64,000 nucleotides of DNA from Hericium rajendrae. Lineage: Eukaryota; Basidiomycota; Agaricomycetes; Russulales; Hericiaceae. Shown in pieces: positions 61,051 to 64,000 of the stretch. Position 1 is the stretch's first letter. Each line of letters starts with the position of its first letter. Both the position numbers and the translations under genes were made by a program. The notes below the pieces were generated by a model. That model was not told where the DNA came from. It saw only the letters and a program-made list of their open reading frames with translations, and ran no database searches. The stretch lies in contig CM065881.1 in the NCBI GenBank assembly GCA_033439255.1, forward strand, positions 3,224,001 to 3,288,000, read 5' to 3'.

Positions 61051-63041
61051 GTACATACATGCAAATCGGTGCAGTGCTTGGTGCATAACATCAAAATCTA
61101 TGGTGTCAAAGCGTCAGCCACACATACCTTTTGAAACTTGAAGTCGTCTATGCAAGGGTGTTATCCTAGACTTGTTGAAAAGTGTTAGTCAAGAGTATTT
61201 TAATACACTCACATTTGTTCTGAGTTATTTCCTGCTTGCCTTGGAACTGCAAAAAAATGCAGACACACAGTATGAGCAGGACTTGCTTAGAGGCACATAT
61301 GTGTGCGTAACATGTTACTAGTGGTGATAGCACATTAGTAATCAAAACTGGCAGATCATATGATGAAATACAAGCCTCACATCACTTTTGAAAGACTTTT
61401 GAGCAATATAATGGATTAAAAAGACAGTGTCACTACAGAAAACTACAGGAGACTACGGTAGGACAAGACAAGCTATGGGACCTGAATGCAGTCATACAGT
61501 ATGTAATAGAAGAGCTACAGGATCAGCCGAAAAACACCGGTAGCTACCATCAGTGCTTCTATATCTACATCAGTGCTTCTATAGGCACATCAATGCTTCT
61601 ATAGGCACATCATCTGATTTAGTGAAACTCCAGTTTTTCCTGATGCTGCCTGCCAGTCTTGATGCATCTTGCTCTTCTGCTCTTTTGTATTAGGCTAGTG
61701 ATCTTGGTCATACAATTGAACAAGGGTATTGCAATTGCTGTTGCCATTGTTGCAGGACTGGCATATATTGGATACTTTGCCACAAATATCTGGGCTGTGA
61801 TTGATGTGCAATACCCTTATAAAACATTATTGTCTAATTCTTCAAGACTATTATTGGAAATGATAAGGCCTAAGATATATAGGATATGGTCAAAATTACA
61901 AAAGATTTTAAAACTACAAAAGATTCATTTCTATATTCACAGATATCATGATGTTATGTATAAAGCTACTATCTCTGTAGCTCTTTTAGAAGAACGTTAT
62001 GGTCAAATGCATGAAAATTTACTTATTAAAAAAAATGTTATTCAAATAAATGAAAATATATTTATTGAGAAAAATATTATTCAAAAAATGACTAAAACCC
62101 TTGATATAGATGCACTAGTCTGGCTTAGTACAATATCATCTAACCTTTCAATCCCAAGAATTGTCTATTACTCACTAGCAGCATTAGATCTTAATAAGCA
62201 TAATGCTATTACCTTGCTATCACAACCAACAATTAAACAATTTTATTCTAATGATGTTCTTAAAATTCTCAAAAATGACAATTTAAGTACACATGAAGTT
62301 TATAATATATTTTGGGCTGATATGATGAACTTTGCAATACATTCAAAGTATAAAACAATAGCAGGAGAGATTATGAAAAATGATCGACTACAATATCCAA
62401 TTAATGAAACAAATTTTGATAATTATGGACACATATTAACCTTATTTTCTTTTTCTTATTTTCCTCCTAATTATGAAACAACAATACATTTTTGTGATTC
62501 AAATGATAAAATTTTATTAGCATTTGAAAAGATATTACAGAAATCAACTACTCAAGACTGGTTATGGAAAAGAGCCTTACATATTATAACTCATATTTTA
62601 CAGCTTAAGAATTTACAATTATCTGAATTGGTTCATGTTAATCTTTTATCTCTTAAGTCTGAACATATTTGGAAGAATAATAAGGTTGAATTAACTGCTA
62701 GATCAGCTATTATTTTAGAAAATCTATATTTTTTGTTAAAACCTAGTTTTTTAGTTGCAAGCCCAACTGTGCTCAGTACTATATTATCTACTGATAAAAA
62801 TATGACCAAAGCAAAAATCTTTCTTTTATATTTTGAAAATATTGACAAATGGATTGATTATATTTCAGAAGCAGATATTGATCTTCTTATTAGTATTTGG
62901 TTAGATTATTGGCCATATGAATTTCATCTATTTCATCGATCTGAAATATATTTAGAGCAGTCTATTAGACTGCTCAATTGTGGCAAACTTTATAAAAAAC
63001 TGACACAGTCTAAGATAAAAGAGATCATAATAGAAGCTATT

Positions 63042-63464
63042 TGTCAAGACTCGGTCGTAGACAGCAGAGAACCACCCAAGTCACCAGCGATGATGGGAGC
63101 GAGAGAGCAGAGAGCGACTAGCAGCGCAGTGACCTGTATTGGAGGTACAGTACGGTACAGACGAAATGGACAATCTAGGGAAATAGGCGAGCGACAGGGA
63201 GCCTATAAGTACTGGGACGACAATGGGAAAAGAACAATGGACACCATAACGGGTCGAACAATAGAGTGAGAACAATGGTGGCCAAAAGGAGAACAATGGG
63301 AGGGAGAACAATAGGATGTCCCAAAGGGGAACAAGGGCATGGGTGAAGGATAGCCCCAGGTCATGTGAGGAAGTGAACATGTGATGGGGCTGCTGGAGCA
63401 CATGACCGACGCGATGCCTTAATGGCAGAGAAGAAGGTGGAGAGAAATGGAGCGATCCGTGACA
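63042..63464 (-). repeat. LTR of the chromovirus
   Basis: 423 bp with TGTCA...TGACA ends. The left edge coincides with loss of DUF6535 homology. On the minus strand AGAGAGGGGGTGA (63465-63477) is the polypurine tract. Confidence 0.82.
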
Positions 63465-64000
63465 TCACCCCCTCTCTAAGACGCACTTTCGCCTGGAGTG
63501 CATGATGAGCATGGACGGGATCGAGGTAGATGAGTCCACGAAGATTGGGAGCCTTGAGTGCATGCGGATGGCGGGTGTAGAAGTCGGTGATTGCACCATG
63601 GGCATTGGAAAGGGAGGTACGTGAAAGCCACTGATTTTCTGAATCAGGGTAGCCTGCCCATTTGACGAGATATTCAATGCCGCGTTTGTTCCGAGTGAGA
63701 CGAGCATCGAGGACAGACTCAACTTCGTACTCTTCCTCGCCCTCCACAAGGTCAGGTGGTGGTGCAGGGAAGTTGGGACCATGAGCATCGGTTTCCTTGT
63801 AAGGGGACAACAGGGACGTGTGGAACACCGGGTGGATACGCCAGGTGGGTGGTAGCTTCAGTCGATAAGAGACTGGGCCCAGGACATCAGTGATTTCAAA
63901 AGGTCCCAGGTGTCGATCAGCAAGCTTAGCTTTGGGTCGTGTGGTTTTGATGTTCTTGCCATCGAGCCAGACCTTGTCGCCAACCTGGAAGTGGATGGTG
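63361..64000 (-). CDS. Pol polyprotein C-terminus: integrase tail and chromodomain (partial)
   Basis: Open from the window edge to a stop at 63361. It reads IHFQVGDKVWLDGKNIKTT, GPFEITDVLGPVSYRLKLP and WRIHPVFHTSLLSPY, the GPY/F-type end of a Ty3 integrase. The chromodomain follows (YEVESVLDARLTRNKRG, EYLVKWAGYPDSENQWLSRT; about 63745-63580), which in chromoviruses guides insertion to marked chromatin. The last 30 codons extend into the LTR. No frame break is seen in the visible part. Confidence 0.9.
   Translation of the reverse strand, partial: TIHFQVGDKVWLDGKNIKTTRPKAKLADRHLGPFEITDVLGPVSYRLKLPPTWRIHPVFHTSLLSPYKETDAHGPNFPAPPPDLVEGEEEYEVESVLDARLTRNKRGIEYLVKWAGYPDSENQWLSRTSLSNAHGAITDFYTRHPHALKAPNLRGLIYLDPVHAHHALQAKVRLREGVMSRIAPFLSTFFSAIKASRRSCAPAAPSHVHFLT

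Larger units (their letters stand above)
59147..61646. mobile_element. Non-autonomous TIR element, 2.5 kb, inserted in DUF6535 copy 3
   Basis: The DUF6535 reading frame stops matching copies 1 and 2 at about 59147 and resumes at about 61647. The ends are inverted repeats: GCATCTGGAAAAACAGG on the left, and GCATCAGGAAAAACTGG as the reverse complement on the right (15 of 17). Inside both ends lie clusters of CTACAG/CTGTAG-type subterminal repeats in opposite orientation. The interior has a minisatellite, a 16-bp-arm palindrome and several CTTTCGAACG motifs, but no transposase. A target duplication is not clear. It may be a large MITE-like or internally deleted element; the superfamily is not assigned. 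Confidence 0.8.
48859..63041 (+). repeat. Segmental tandem array, unit 3 (incomplete in the window, TE-interrupted)
   Basis: Third collinear unit: kinase fragment, flank, and a DUF6535 copy split by three mobile elements. The MAK11 and RPC25 parts would lie beyond the retroelement at the right edge. Confidence 0.85.
53018..63041 (+). pseudogene. DUF6535 gene, array copy 3, split by three mobile elements
   Basis: Exon 1 (53018 on, same ATG context as copy 1) and exon 2 (YFGMPKNRAAP) are intact. Exon 3 is cut at 53412 by the gag-only LTR element and resumes at 58617 (VYLDEAQAFDSNMIEGW). Exon 4 resumes at about 58759 (AGLFSAIMTTFIVQ) and is cut at 59146 by the 2.5-kb TIR element. It resumes at 61647 (SLDASC-/LMHLALLLFCIRLVILVI in frame) and runs open to 63041, where the chromodomain LTR element enters. 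The remaining pieces have few other lesions, so the gene was probably active until recently. Its 5' part resembles copy 1 and its 3' part copy 2. Confidence 0.9.
63042..64000 (-). mobile_element. Ty3/Gypsy chromovirus, 3' end (runs off the window)
   Basis: Inserted in DUF6535 copy 3 and oriented leftward. The 3' LTR occupies 63042-63464. On the minus strand it starts TGTCAC and ends TTGACA and is preceded by a purine-rich tract. The adjoining ORF encodes the end of integrase and a chromodomain. The rest of pol, gag and the other LTR must lie to the right. Confidence 0.9.

Noticed and set aside
1-64000. tRNA, rRNA or snoRNA genes
   Set aside because: I looked for cloverleaf B-box-like and rRNA-like stretches and found none I could support. 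The only tRNA-related match is the primer-binding site at 54237.

Overview
The window looks like nuclear DNA of a mushroom-forming basidiomycete (Agaricomycetes). The evidence is intron-dense genes with 50-70 bp GT-AG introns, a DUF6535 membrane protein family typical of Agaricomycetes, a basidiomycete-type 7TM protein, an APSES/ankyrin MBF subunit, ERG4, and Ty3/Gypsy chromovirus-type LTR elements. I cannot name the species. Every assignment comes from reading translated exons by eye; no database was searched.

Left part (1-23400) is ordinary genic DNA. A 210-bp inverted repeat sits at the very left edge. It is followed by a possibly decaying 7TM gene (+), an Mbp1/Res-type G1/S transcription factor (-), a Yvc1-type vacuolar TRP channel (+), a Bye1-like PHD/TFIIS/SPOC protein (-), the sterol C-24(28) reductase ERG4 (-), two tandem paralogues of a small alpha/beta-barrel protein (+,+), and mitochondrial GatA (-).

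At 23405-28994 (-) lies a SIN-pathway kinase of the Cdc7/SepH/Cdc15 type with an N-terminal calponin-homology domain and a C-terminal C1 zinc domain. Inside this gene, at 26331, a segmental tandem array begins. Each unit holds, in + order, part of the kinase gene, a DUF6535 gene (+), a MAK11-like WD40 gene (-) and the 3' part of an RPC25-like gene (-). Unit 1 is 26331-38038, unit 2 is 38039-48858, and unit 3 begins at 48859 and runs off the window. Both unit boundaries have the same structure: truncated RPC25 fused to truncated kinase. The kinase fragments of units 2 and 3 share a 1.06-kb deletion that removes the start codon and also share a nonsense codon. They therefore descend from one pseudogene, and the array grew in two steps.

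The DUF6535 genes of units 1 and 2 have intact, phase-consistent five-exon models (976 and 1005 aa). Their membrane N-terminus is conserved, but their long AT-rich C-terminal half has diverged far more than the flanking duplicated DNA. The unit-3 copy is a patchwork of unit-1-like and unit-2-like sequence and has been destroyed by three insertions: a gag-only LTR retrotransposon (53413-58616, LTRs about 99% identical, TSD gcgc), a 2.5-kb transposase-less TIR element (59147-61646), and the 3' end of a chromodomain-bearing Ty3/Gypsy element (63042 to the window edge). The diversifying, recombining DUF6535 array is the most interesting object here. The layout predicts that the intact RPC25 gene lies beyond the right edge.
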